DNA of 64,000 nt from Algoriphagus yeomjeoni (GTDB lineage Bacteria; Bacteroidota; Bacteroidia; Cytophagales; Cyclobacteriaceae): positions 62,001 through 126,000 of the forward strand of contig NZ_QLLK01000004.1 of the NCBI RefSeq assembly GCF_003259505.1, in the 5' to 3' direction. The position numbers and the translations under genes are program-made. Below the pieces are notes generated by a model. It saw nothing but the letters and a program-made list of their open reading frames with translations, was not told where the DNA came from and did not search any database. Within the stretch, counting starts at the first letter, position 1; each line of letters starts with the position of its first letter. Positions 8,098 to 17,617 of this stretch are shown piece after piece.

Positions 8098-9314
8098 TGG
8101 AGACTTATAAAGGAATCGTAACCAAACTGGTTAATACTAGAATTTTCAAACCATCGGTAAATGCACCTAAATCCCAAGAACTTCAGCCGAGATGGGATGT
8201 GGAAATTTCACATGCCATACGGGGTGAACTTCATCGAGGTATAGATATTTGGTATGTTTTGACAAATCGTACTTTCGTATGGAGTGGGGCAGTTTTTACC
8301 AGCCAAAATATTCCAATCCTAGCAAAGCTATATTTAGTTACGGCTGATGATATTGGGGTAAATAAGGAGATAGATCTCGGTGCAAAACTTGCCCTAAAAA
8401 ACGGATTGATTAATTCAATAGCTGTTCTGATTAATCGTACAGCTGATGCTGACGATGAGCATTTGGAAAGTCTTCATAAATTTCTCAATGAAACAAAAGG
8501 GCCTAATACGTCCGCGCCTTTGGCACATACCACCCATGTAGGATTGCATTATACTATTACATCAGGCAGGCCTGTTTCTCCTATTGAAGAAGTCAAAAAT
8601 CTGGTTGATGAAAATGGATATTTTCCAGAATACAAGGGCTTGGATAGCAATTATGCTACTGACAGCTATGTGCAGCAAGCCATGCGTGAATTAGAATCCC
8701 AATACATCAAATTTAAAAAAGTTTTTAAGAGAGAACCTGCGCATCTTACTTCTCATCACGATGTTCACACATTCACCTATCCACTTTTCAATTCAATACA
8801 TAGCTGGGCGATTAGCAAAAAAATTCCAATCCGTTCCCATAGTTTTTTGCCCCCAATAAGGAGAGAGTTTTATGATTTGGGTGTGAAACTGAATTTACCT
8901 TCAATCGATACGATGAATTCCTGGTCTATAAAATTGGGATGTCAATCATCGACAGACCATACTATGGTTGGACATTATGGTCCAGCACCTTTTCTTCCAT
9001 TGATTAGCTATACTAGTGTGGTCAGGAAGAAGCATAAAACCTTAGATGGTGGGATTTATGATTTTTTGGCAAGTACAGATCAGACTCGGGAAATAATGGT
9101 ACATATAATAAAGTCGGATCTCACAAAAAAGAGTGAGTTTAAACATCACTACAAGCCATTTGTGAAAGAATATCCTGGAGTAGATACAAGGTATTTTGCA
9201 GGAAGAGTTGCAGAATATGTTTCTTTGCAGACGAGGAAAACAGCCCTGGAAGGAAAATTAAACTCCTATTTCATTCCATTTGATTTTATACTTCCTGAAA
9301 TAAGGAACGTTTAA
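8097..9314 (+). CDS. SH3-like domain fused to YdjC/ChbG-type deacetylase
   Basis: A 405-residue protein. Residues about 1-75 resemble a bacterial SH3-like module (GIDIWYVLTNRTFVWSGAVF). From about residue 80 it is a YdjC/ChbG/HpnK-type carbohydrate deacetylase: LVTADDIGVN carries the catalytic Asp pair, HVGLHYTIT follows, and LTSHHDVHTF holds metal-binding His residues. Family members remove acetyl groups from N-acetylated sugars in a metal-dependent reaction. There is no signal peptide, so it is either cytosolic or recruited by the coupled membrane protein. The SH3 fusion and this partnership are unusual; I cannot name the substrate. Confidence 0.8.
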   Translation: METYKGIVTKLVNTRIFKPSVNAPKSQELQPRWDVEISHAIRGELHRGIDIWYVLTNRTFVWSGAVFTSQNIPILAKLYLVTADDIGVNKEIDLGAKLALKNGLINSIAVLINRTADADDEHLESLHKFLNETKGPNTSAPLAHTTHVGLHYTITSGRPVSPIEEVKNLVDENGYFPEYKGLDSNYATDSYVQQAMRELESQYIKFKKVFKREPAHLTSHHDVHTFTYPLFNSIHSWAISKKIPIRSHSFLPPIRREFYDLGVKLNLPSIDTMNSWSIKLGCQSSTDHTMVGHYGPAPFLPLISYTSVVRKKHKTLDGGIYDFLASTDQTREIMVHIIKSDLTKKSEFKHHYKPFVKEYPGVDTRYFAGRVAEYVSLQTRKTALEGKLNSYFIPFDFILPEIRNV

Positions 9315-9338
9315 TAAGGTTTGAAAAAATAGGAGGAT

Positions 9339-10250
9339 TTAAACATTAAATTTTTCTCCTGTCATCTCTTCCGCTACTGTCCATAGTTTAGATGCGACTA
9401 GTAGATCATGTGATCTTGAAGAAGAATTCACCACTTTAGGCGCACCTTTGATTTCTTTGAAACCAGAAGGGCCAAAATATTCACCGCCTTTGACAGTCGG
9501 ATCCAAAGCTGCTCTTAAAGTAGGTAAAGCTCCAGCTTTGGCATCTTGTCCAATAAAGGAGGCAAATGGAGAGAATAACTTAGCTCCTATAATGGGCAAT
9601 AGGTGGCCTAAATTAGTACTTGAGAAACCTGGGTGGGCTGCAAGAGATTTTAGCTTTAATCCCTTATCATCAATCCTTCTTTGGAGTTCGTATGCAAAAA
9701 TCAAACATGCCAACTTACTTTGCCCATATACTTTCCAATTGGAATAGTTTTTTTCAGCATTCAGATTGCTAAAATTTATCCTCGCATTTTTATGGGCAAG
9801 ACTGCTCAGCATCACTACTCTTGATCCTACGGTGTTTTTAAGTATAGGGAACAGTCGATTAACCAGTAAAAAATGAGCAAGGAAATTCACGCCAAATTGA
9901 CTTTCAAATCCGTCTTTTGTTTTCTGAAAAGGAGGCATCATAATCCCAGCATTTGCTATTAAAAAATCAAGTCTGTTATGCTTTTCACCAAATTCCATTG
10001 CAAAATCCAGTACAGACTTCAGGCTGTTTAAATCAATGAGAATTATCTCCAAATCAGCGGCATGGACTTCCTTGATCATTTTGTCCATTGCCTTTTGAGC
10101 TTTGGCTAAGGAACGGCAGGCTAGAATGACAGTGATTTCCTTTTTTGCCAATGCCAAAGCTGTTTCATAGCCTAGACCAATATTGGCTCCTGTGACAATG
10201 GCAACTTTACCTTTTTGGGATGGAATAGATTCCAACTTAAATGTCTTCAT
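9339..10250 (-). CDS. short-chain dehydrogenase/reductase
   Basis: About 303 residues from the Met at 10250. An in-frame extension to 10337 is possible but hydrophobic and unlike the family, so I prefer the start giving MKTFKLESIP. Classic SDR motifs are present: the NAD(P) site TGANIGLGYE, NAGIM, a Ser in VMLSSLAH and the catalytic YGQSK. ACRS after the second strand suggests NADP preference. The closest general type is the retinol dehydrogenase/WWOX-like group that acts on lipophilic alcohols or ketones. It is convergent with the deacetylase gene and has no informative partner, so the substrate is open. Confidence 0.88.
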   Translation of the reverse strand: MKTFKLESIPSQKGKVAIVTGANIGLGYETALALAKKEITVILACRSLAKAQKAMDKMIKEVHAADLEIILIDLNSLKSVLDFAMEFGEKHNRLDFLIANAGIMMPPFQKTKDGFESQFGVNFLAHFLLVNRLFPILKNTVGSRVVMLSSLAHKNARINFSNLNAEKNYSNWKVYGQSKLACLIFAYELQRRIDDKGLKLKSLAAHPGFSSTNLGHLLPIIGAKLFSPFASFIGQDAKAGALPTLRAALDPTVKGGEYFGPSGFKEIKGAPKVVNSSSRSHDLLVASKLWTVAEEMTGEKFNV

Positions 10251-10435
10251 AAAAAATATACTATTTTTTAAAAGTATGGACTTGCTTGATAAAATAATAA
10301 CTACTGATAGTGAGCAATTTAGTGTAAAAAGCTTCACAAAAACAGCTGAATTTTCTATTCGTAGGAAATGCTTTTATAAACGGTGTTTGAGCACTTAAAG
10401 AAATCGATTAACTTTTTCACAAAATATTAGCCCAT

Positions 10436-12460
10436 ATGAAAAATCTACTGTTCGTCCTGTTAATACTATCCATCTCCTGCAGCCCAGAAGGAGAAACTAA
10501 TGAGTCAAAAACGGCTCGAAACTTTGTGGAAGTATCAGAAATAGACACATCGATAAAGCCAGGTGACAATTTCTTCATGTATGTAAACGGCATCTGGTAT
10601 GACACCGCAAAGATCGCAGATGATCAATCTGGTGTGGGATCCTATTCTTTTCTAAATATTCCTCAGAAGAAATTACTTGAGAATATTTTGGAGGAGGTTT
10701 CTAGAGCTGAAAATCCAGCAGGAAGTATAGAACAGAAAGTAGGCGATTTTTATGCTTCGGGTATGGATACTGAAGCCATCAATTCCAGAGGGTTTGAGCC
10801 CATCAAACCTATTCTTGAGGAAATTGAATCAATTTCTGATTTACCTTCTTTATTGAGTTTTGTGACAGATGAAATCAAATCAAATAGTGAATCTATTATT
10901 GGGTTGGGTATTTCTCCAGACGCAGAAAATAGTTCAATTAACATAGCACATTTTAGTCAAACAGGGCTTGGATTACCTGACCGGGATTATTATTTCAAAT
11001 CGGATTCTTCGACCTTGGCAATTCAACAAGCATATCTGGACTATTTGGCAACGCTATTCCAGTTAACCGGAACAGATGAAATTACAGCTCTGAAGAATGC
11101 ACAGAGTGTGTATGCGATTGAGAAAAAGCTCGCTGAATCTCATAAAACCCGAATCGAGCGAAGGGTTGTAAAGGAAAACTACCATAAAATGGCAGTTTCC
11201 GAACTGGATCAGAAGCAACCAAATATCCGTTGGTCAAGCATGCTGGATCAACTTGGGCTGGATGCAGATTCGGTAGATGTGAGGCAACCGGCTTATTATG
11301 AAACTTTGAATAGTATGCTAAAAACAGTATCCATTTCAGATTGGAAGAACTATATCAAAGCCCATACTTTATCGTCTTATGCTGAAGTTTTAAGTAAGCC
11401 TTTTGAGGACGCTTCTTTTGCATATGAAAAGGTAATCTCAGGACAATCCACCCAATTGACGCGAGCACAGCAAATGGTGCAAAAGGTAGATAGACAATTA
11501 GGGTTTGCTTTAGGTCAATTATACGTGAAACGCTATTTTAATGAAGATGCCAAAAAACGGGTTCTTGATTTGGTGAATAATCTTCAAAAAGCTTTTGAAA
11601 GCCGAATCAATCAATTGGACTGGATGAGTGACAGTACTAAAACTCAGGCAAAAGAGAAGCTTTATGCAATCACAAAAAAAATAGGATATCCAGACGAATG
11701 GAGAGAATATGATGTCAGCATTGATCCCACTAAGTATTTTGAAAATGTGCTTGCACTTCGTAAAGATCAGAGTCGGTACCAATTGGATAAGTTTGGTAAA
11801 GCTCCAAACAAGCTAGAGTGGGGTACGACTCCATCTACTGTGACAGCGTATTATAATCCTTCTTTGAATGAAATAGTTTTTCCAGCGGGCATTTTACAAT
11901 ATCCTTACTTCGATCTGTATGCTGATGATGCGATCAATTACGGTGGGATCGGTATGGTGATTGGCCATGAGCTAACTCATGCTTTTGATGATCAGGGAGC
12001 GCAATATGATAAGGATGGTAATGTAAAAAACTGGTGGACTGAGGCAGACTATGAGAAGTTCAAGGGCAAAACTCAGCAACTGATTGAGCGCTATGACACC
12101 TTCACTGTTTTAGATTCAGTTCATGTGAAAGGCGCAATGACTATTGGAGAAAACACTGCTGACAACGGTGCTTTATACATTGCATATGAAGCATTTAAAC
12201 TAACTGAGCAGGGTCAGGATACTACAAAAATCGATGGATTCACGCCAGATCAGAGGTTCTGCCTTTCAATCGCCAGAATCTGGAGAGTCAAAACAAGAGA
12301 TGAATTTTTGAGAACGTACGTGAATACAAATTCGCATTCTCCAGCCGTGTGGCGTGTCAATGGTCCTTTGATGAACTTCGATCCATTTTACACGGCATTT
12401 AATATTCAGCCCGGTGACGTAAATTATAAGTCAGAAGCAGAAAGAATCAAGATTTGGTAA
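10436..12460 (+). CDS. pepO: M13 family zinc metallopeptidase (PepO-like) lipoprotein
   Basis: A 674-residue protein with a lipoprotein signal (LSISC lipobox near residue 16). The C-terminal catalytic domain has the neprilysin motif HELTHAFDD (HEXXH at 511-515) and the second zinc motif ENTADNGAL. Length and order match M13 peptidases, which cut oligopeptides. In Bacteroidota these are usually anchored to the membrane facing the periplasm or outside. It is convergent with an M20 peptidase, and a bidirectional hairpin separates the two. It belongs to the run of exported peptidases in this part of the window. Confidence 0.92.
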   Translation: MKNLLFVLLILSISCSPEGETNESKTARNFVEVSEIDTSIKPGDNFFMYVNGIWYDTAKIADDQSGVGSYSFLNIPQKKLLENILEEVSRAENPAGSIEQKVGDFYASGMDTEAINSRGFEPIKPILEEIESISDLPSLLSFVTDEIKSNSESIIGLGISPDAENSSINIAHFSQTGLGLPDRDYYFKSDSSTLAIQQAYLDYLATLFQLTGTDEITALKNAQSVYAIEKKLAESHKTRIERRVVKENYHKMAVSELDQKQPNIRWSSMLDQLGLDADSVDVRQPAYYETLNSMLKTVSISDWKNYIKAHTLSSYAEVLSKPFEDASFAYEKVISGQSTQLTRAQQMVQKVDRQLGFALGQLYVKRYFNEDAKKRVLDLVNNLQKAFESRINQLDWMSDSTKTQAKEKLYAITKKIGYPDEWREYDVSIDPTKYFENVLALRKDQSRYQLDKFGKAPNKLEWGTTPSTVTAYYNPSLNEIVFPAGILQYPYFDLYADDAINYGGIGMVIGHELTHAFDDQGAQYDKDGNVKNWWTEADYEKFKGKTQQLIERYDTFTVLDSVHVKGAMTIGENTADNGALYIAYEAFKLTEQGQDTTKIDGFTPDQRFCLSIARIWRVKTRDEFLRTYVNTNSHSPAVWRVNGPLMNFDPFYTAFNIQPGDVNYKSEAERIKIW

Positions 12461-12468
12461 AAAGCTGG

Positions 12469-12498
12469 GAGACTAAGGAAAAAGACTTCCTTAGTCTC
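12469..12498. terminator. bidirectional terminator between pepO and M20 gene
   Basis: A 12-bp perfect stem with a 6-nt loop lies between the two convergent stop codons. On the minus strand it is followed by a T-rich run (AGCTTTTT). Confidence 0.7.
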
Positions 12499-12515
12499 TA
12501 GACTTTATCAATGAA

Positions 12516-13958
12516 TCAGATTTCATTGAATTTTTTCATCAGTTGATAAGTAAACTGAATGATTTCCTTGTAGTTTTCTTTAGATATTTTCTCGTCGATT
12601 CCATGAAATCTACTCATAGTTTCCGGGCTAATTCGAAGGGGATAATACCTATACACATCGTCGGATATTTTATAAAAATAACGTGAGTCAGTTCCTCCAC
12701 CAATTAATCCAGGGACTACCACTGTCTCAGGAAAAACAGACCGAACTGTTGCTTCTAAAAGCTTATATGAATCTGAGTCAATTCTCGAAGAAGGTGATGG
12801 ATTAGTCAAAAAACCTGATTTTTCTACTCGTACTTTATCACTGATGGTATTCTCAATATGCTCCTGAACGGACTCTATTGTTTCTCCTTGAAGAATTCTA
12901 AAATTGATGGTAGCCTCTGCAACAGTTGGAATCACATTGTTCTTCACTCCGCCATCAATGATAGTAGGAGCTGTGGTTGTATGTGAATTGAGTGCTTTCA
13001 AAATAGGGCCTTTCAAAAGCCATAGATTAGCAAATGCAACTTTCTGAGCAAACGGCATTTCAGGCCCTAAATATTCAAGTTGGTACCGCACAGGATCTAC
13101 TAATCTGTATGGACGCTGATTATTTTCCAAGTCAACAATTGCTTGGGCAAGCATTCCAATTGTATTTTCTCTTGGCGGAGCAGAACTATGACCACCATTT
13201 GTTTCTACAATTAATTTAAATGAGGCAAATCCTTTTTCCGCAACATTGATCATAGATACTGGTTGATCAATTCCCGGCACCATTCCTTCAGCTATCATTC
13301 CACCTTCATCTAGGGTAAAGGCAGCACGAATGCCTTTCTCTTCCAGATAATCAGCGATTTTAGCTGCACCATTTGCCCCGCCAACTTCCTCATCGTGACC
13401 AAAAGCAAAATAGATTGTTTGATTTGGGACAAAACCTTCTTTAATAAGCATCTCCGCACTTTCAAATAAGGCAATGAGAGATGATTTGTCATCCATAGTT
13501 CCACGTCCAATTATATGGTCTTCTGTGATTATACCTTCAAATGGTCCAGCTTCCCACATTTCCATAGTAGGGAGATCTACCGGCACCACATCCTGATGTG
13601 ACATTAGGATAATTGGTTTTTTCGCAGGATCAGAACCTTCCCAAGTATAAAGGAGGCTGTATTCACTGATTTTGGTTAGCGACATTGTCTGATGCACCAA
13701 AGGAAAAGTTTCCGCCAAAAAAGCATGAAATCCATTGAATGCTACTGAATCTGGGATAGCATCTTCACTAAAGGAAATCGTCTGAAACTGTATGGCCTTT
13801 GATAGATTTTGAAAAACATCATCAGAAATTGTAACAGGCTGAATAGGCTGTGGTTCTACCTGTTTAGATTCCATTCTAAGGGCATTGAAAATCAAAACAG
13901 CCGCTAATAGGAGAACCAAAATAATTAGACCTAAAAATATTTTTGTAATTTTCTTCAT
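12516..13958 (-). CDS. M20 family peptidase (carboxypeptidase S-like)
   Basis: A 480-residue protein with one N-terminal membrane segment (about 5-27). The M20 zinc motifs are clear: LMSHQDVVPVD with the metal His and Asp, GRGTMDDK with the bridging Asp, and GHDEEVGG with the catalytic and metal Glu residues. A dimerisation lid domain follows, and a late RFHGIDEKIS contains the final His ligand. The arrangement is closest to the PM20D1/CPS1-type group, which hydrolyses or forms N-acyl amino acids and dipeptides. It probably works in the periplasm, tethered to the inner membrane. Confidence 0.9.
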   Translation of the reverse strand: MKKITKIFLGLIILVLLLAAVLIFNALRMESKQVEPQPIQPVTISDDVFQNLSKAIQFQTISFSEDAIPDSVAFNGFHAFLAETFPLVHQTMSLTKISEYSLLYTWEGSDPAKKPIILMSHQDVVPVDLPTMEMWEAGPFEGIITEDHIIGRGTMDDKSSLIALFESAEMLIKEGFVPNQTIYFAFGHDEEVGGANGAAKIADYLEEKGIRAAFTLDEGGMIAEGMVPGIDQPVSMINVAEKGFASFKLIVETNGGHSSAPPRENTIGMLAQAIVDLENNQRPYRLVDPVRYQLEYLGPEMPFAQKVAFANLWLLKGPILKALNSHTTTAPTIIDGGVKNNVIPTVAEATINFRILQGETIESVQEHIENTISDKVRVEKSGFLTNPSPSSRIDSDSYKLLEATVRSVFPETVVVPGLIGGGTDSRYFYKISDDVYRYYPLRISPETMSRFHGIDEKISKENYKEIIQFTYQLMKKFNEI

Positions 13959-14154
13959 GTGAAATCGGTATGAGGTTGGGGATAATTTGTTGAATATAAG
14001 AAAGTAGGCTGAATTCTTTGAAATTGATTTTAATCCTAATTAGAATTGCCTCTTTGCTTCAAATTCGGATAATCACAATCTCCTCCGGATATTTTCAGAT
14101 CTTTATCCTACTTACACAGCAAAACTTCGCACACTAATCATTTGAAATACCCCT

Positions 14155-14409
14155 ATGTTTGAAGGTCCTGATTATCCCAAATCAATCACTGAAGAAGAGT
14201 TTGAATCCTGGCTAGAAGAGGGTAGAGCAAGTAAAATCAGCTATCATTTTTTGCTGATTGTATGGAATGTGTATGATGAAAAATATAATCCTGTTTATGT
14301 GGAAACTAGAGATGAACTAACCAATTATGAATTATACCCTGATGCCAGAGGATCCGAAGCATTGATTGCAGTTTACGATCTCTATTCCGAAAGTAGGGTT
14401 AGTCTATAA
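14155..14409 (+). CDS. small acidic protein of unknown function
   Basis: An 84-residue acidic protein beginning MFEGPDYPKSITEEEFESWL, without signal peptide or membrane segment. Its coding character (balanced composition, Trp and Tyr in a plausible hydrophobic pattern) supports a real gene. It is isolated: 196 bp from the divergent M20 gene and 122 bp before the M16 gene. I do not recognise the family. Confidence 0.6.
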   Translation: MFEGPDYPKSITEEEFESWLEEGRASKISYHFLLIVWNVYDEKYNPVYVETRDELTNYELYPDARGSEALIAVYDLYSESRVSL

Positions 14410-14531
14410 GATAATAGCCTATTTTCGATAAAATGCACATTTCCATTTAATTAGACTTTGCCGATCAACCAATAAGCGGTGGATTCAAGTAAATATTTCT
14501 ATTAATTCGCGGTAAGAAAACCTTCCTATCT

Positions 14532-17375
14532 ATGTTGAAAAAAATCACCTCACTTGTACTACTTGTGATCCTCGCTGCCGCTTGTAGCAAAAAGACTGAA
14601 ACTGCGTCAAGAGAGTTTAATGTGGAATTTGAAAAATTCAAGCTGGACAATGGTCTAGAAGTTATTTTTCACATCGATAAGTCAGATCCAGTGGTGGCAG
14701 TTTCACTGACTGCTCACGTAGGTTCAGCGCGTGAGAAAGAAGGTAGAACTGGCTTTGCTCACCTTTTCGAGCACTTACTTTTTCTGGAATCAGAAAACCT
14801 AGGAAAAGGAGGTTTGGATAAAATGACAGCTAGAATAGGAGGGTCTGGAGCAAATGGTTCTACCAGTCGTGATAGAACAAATTACCTTCAAACTGTGCCG
14901 AATGATGCATTGGAGAAAATGATATGGGCAGAAGCTGACAAGTTGGGTTGGTTTATAAATACGGTGACTGATCCTGTTTTGGCTAAAGAAAAGCAGGTGG
15001 TGAAAAATGAAAAAAGACAGGGAGTTGACAACCAACCCTACGGCCATACTTCTTATGTGATTGATAAAAACCTCTATCCTGAAGATCACCCGTACAATTG
15101 GCAGGTAATCGGCTCCTTGGAAGATTTGCAGAATGCAAAACTAGAAGATGTCAAGGAGTTTTTTAGAAGATGGTACGTTCCAAATAACGTTACACTTACA
15201 ATAGCTGGTGATTTTGACCCAAAACAAGCTAAAGAATGGGTGGAAAAGTATTTCGATGAAATAGCAGCAGGTGAGTCCATAGCCCCACTTACTCCAAGAC
15301 CGGGGAAAGTGGAAGCCATCAAAAAACTTTATCATGAAGATAATTTCGCGCGTCTTCCAGAGCTGACCATGACCTGGCCTACTGTGGAGCAATATCATGC
15401 AGACTCCTACGCTTTGGATGTGCTGACGGATTACCTATCCAGTGGAAAAGAAGCTCCTCTTAATGTGGTCTTGGTAGATGATAAAAAGCTTACATCCAAT
15501 GTGAGAATGTATAACAGAACTTCAGAATTAGCTGGGCAAGCACAACTTTCTGTCCGCGCGTATGCTGACAAAGATTTGGATGAAGTAGCTGCCGCTATAG
15601 AAATGGCTTTCGCCAATTTTGAAAAAGAAGGCATCTCCGAAAAAGACCTAGCACGTATTAAAGCAGGTCAAGAAACACGCTTCTACAATGCTCTTTCCAG
15701 TGTTTTAGGAAAAGGTGTACAGCTAACTCAATACAATATTTTTGCTGAAGACCCTGGCTTTATCAATCAGGATATTCAAAATGTCTTGGCTGTCACGACG
15801 GAAGACGTGATGCGGGTTTTCAACCAATACATTTACGGTAAGAATTACATCGCTACCAGCTTTGTACCTAAAGGAAATTTAGAAGCTGCACTCGAAGGGT
15901 CTGAGAAAGCTGAAGTCGTAGAAGAGCAAATCGTACAAGGTGCCGAAGAAAGCTTCGATGCATCGATTCAAGCTGAATACGAGCGTGCGCCATCTACTTT
16001 TGACAGGTCTGTTGAGCCTCCTTATGGCGAAGCGCCTGAGGTGACTATTCCAGCTGTTTGGGAAGATTCACTCGGCAATGGCTTACAAGTATATGGCATT
16101 GAAAACCATGAAGTTCCATTAGTTCAATTCAATATGATAATTGATGGTGGACAACTATTGGATGATCCTAATAAAGTTGGGGTTGCCAATCTTTTGGCTC
16201 AGTTGATGACAAAGGGGACTGAAACCAAAACCACCGCTGAATTGGAGGATGCAATTGATCAATTGGGAGCATCAGTGAATGTTTATGCAACTACAGAGAA
16301 TACAACTATAGCCGTAAATACATTAAGTAGAAACTACGATCAGGTGATGGACTTGGTGAAGGAAATCATTCTTGAACCGAGATGGGACTCTGTTGAATTT
16401 GAACTCGCCAAGCAGGCAACTTTGAGTAGAATTCGTCAACTGGAAGCTAGTCCAAACATGGTAGCTCAAAATGAATTCAATAAGCTGTTGTACGGAGAGG
16501 GTAATATTCGTTCTCAAAACATCTTGGGAAGCATTAAATCTGTAGAGGCGATTACATTGAATGACCTGAAAAATTATTATGATAAATACATTTCTCCTTC
16601 AGTTACCCGAATGCATGTAGTGGGTGATTTAGGTAAAGTGAATATTATCGCCTCTCTTCAAGACCTGGTAACTGACTGGGAAAGTAAGGACGTGAGCATT
16701 CCTGCTTATGATGCGCCATCAAGACCAGAGAATGCACAAGTTTATTTTTATGATATCCCAGATGCTAAGCAGTCCATATTACAATTTGGATATCCTGCGA
16801 TGGCTTCTACCAATCCTGACTATTACCCTGCAGTGGTAATGAATTACATCTTGGGAGGTGGTGGCTTTGCCTCAAGATTGACTCAGGAACTCCGTGAAGG
16901 CAAAGGATATACTTATGGCATTCGATCTTCATTTGCAGGGGGAAAAGTAGCCGCTCCATTCAGTATAAGCAGTGGAGTGCGAAGCAACGTTACTTATGAG
17001 TCTGCTCAGTTGGTAAAAGACATACTTTCAGACTATGCTTCCACCTACACTTCTCAAGATTTGGAAACTACTCAAAGCTTTATGATCAAAAGTAATGCTA
17101 GGGCCTTTGAGACTGCTGGGGCGAAACTGAATATGCTGGAGAATATCAGCGAGTTTGGCTGGGATCCAGATTACATGAAGGATAGAGAGAAAATAGTAAA
17201 TGAAATGACTGTGGAAAGAATTCAGGATTTGGCAGGAAGCTATCTTGATCCAAACAAGATGATTTGGCTGATTGTAGGAGATGCCAAAACACAACTGGCA
17301 GGTCTGGAAAAGCTAGGCTTTGGAAAGCCAATTCTTATCAATGAAGAGAAGGTTTCGATGGAAATGGACAAGTAG
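14532..17375 (+). CDS. M16 family (insulinase-type) peptidase lipoprotein
   Basis: A 947-residue protein with a lipoprotein signal (AAACSKK). It has two M16 halves. The N-terminal half holds the inverted zinc motif HLFEH (HXXEH, 77-81) with the downstream Glu region. The C-terminal half, from about residue 510, lacks the zinc motif but keeps the R/Y-type segment GKGYTYGIRSSF, as in pitrilysin-type clamshell enzymes. It degrades peptides in the periplasm or at the cell surface. The full tandem length and lipobox are typical for Bacteroidota. No operon partner is seen. Confidence 0.92.
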   Translation: MLKKITSLVLLVILAAACSKKTETASREFNVEFEKFKLDNGLEVIFHIDKSDPVVAVSLTAHVGSAREKEGRTGFAHLFEHLLFLESENLGKGGLDKMTARIGGSGANGSTSRDRTNYLQTVPNDALEKMIWAEADKLGWFINTVTDPVLAKEKQVVKNEKRQGVDNQPYGHTSYVIDKNLYPEDHPYNWQVIGSLEDLQNAKLEDVKEFFRRWYVPNNVTLTIAGDFDPKQAKEWVEKYFDEIAAGESIAPLTPRPGKVEAIKKLYHEDNFARLPELTMTWPTVEQYHADSYALDVLTDYLSSGKEAPLNVVLVDDKKLTSNVRMYNRTSELAGQAQLSVRAYADKDLDEVAAAIEMAFANFEKEGISEKDLARIKAGQETRFYNALSSVLGKGVQLTQYNIFAEDPGFINQDIQNVLAVTTEDVMRVFNQYIYGKNYIATSFVPKGNLEAALEGSEKAEVVEEQIVQGAEESFDASIQAEYERAPSTFDRSVEPPYGEAPEVTIPAVWEDSLGNGLQVYGIENHEVPLVQFNMIIDGGQLLDDPNKVGVANLLAQLMTKGTETKTTAELEDAIDQLGASVNVYATTENTTIAVNTLSRNYDQVMDLVKEIILEPRWDSVEFELAKQATLSRIRQLEASPNMVAQNEFNKLLYGEGNIRSQNILGSIKSVEAITLNDLKNYYDKYISPSVTRMHVVGDLGKVNIIASLQDLVTDWESKDVSIPAYDAPSRPENAQVYFYDIPDAKQSILQFGYPAMASTNPDYYPAVVMNYILGGGGFASRLTQELREGKGYTYGIRSSFAGGKVAAPFSISSGVRSNVTYESAQLVKDILSDYASTYTSQDLETTQSFMIKSNARAFETAGAKLNMLENISEFGWDPDYMKDREKIVNEMTVERIQDLAGSYLDPNKMIWLIVGDAKTQLAGLEKLGFGKPILINEEKVSMEMDK

Positions 17376-17537
17376 GTAATAAAAATCGTCCCTTTAGACA
17401 CAGAAAAAATCTTCTGCTTATTTAATAGCTACCATAGTTTGCCCCAATGGGGTGGTCAATATTTTAATATGACCTCACTGTCTAGTTTTTGGAGAAGCAG
17501 GACTACTTCCATTAAGGTTATTTATTGATACAAAAAT

Positions 17538-17567
17538 ATCGCCCGCTGAACATTCTCAACGGGCGAT
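17538..17567 (-). terminator. terminator of glnS
   Basis: A GC-rich stem (ATCGCCCG paired with CGGGCGAT) lies 51 bp beyond the glnS stop. On the minus strand it is followed by ATTTTTG, a short T-tract. Confidence 0.7.
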
Positions 17568-17617
17568 TCTAAACTAGAAACTGCGATTAGACAATTTCAA
17601 ATCTGAAACTTCTAATT

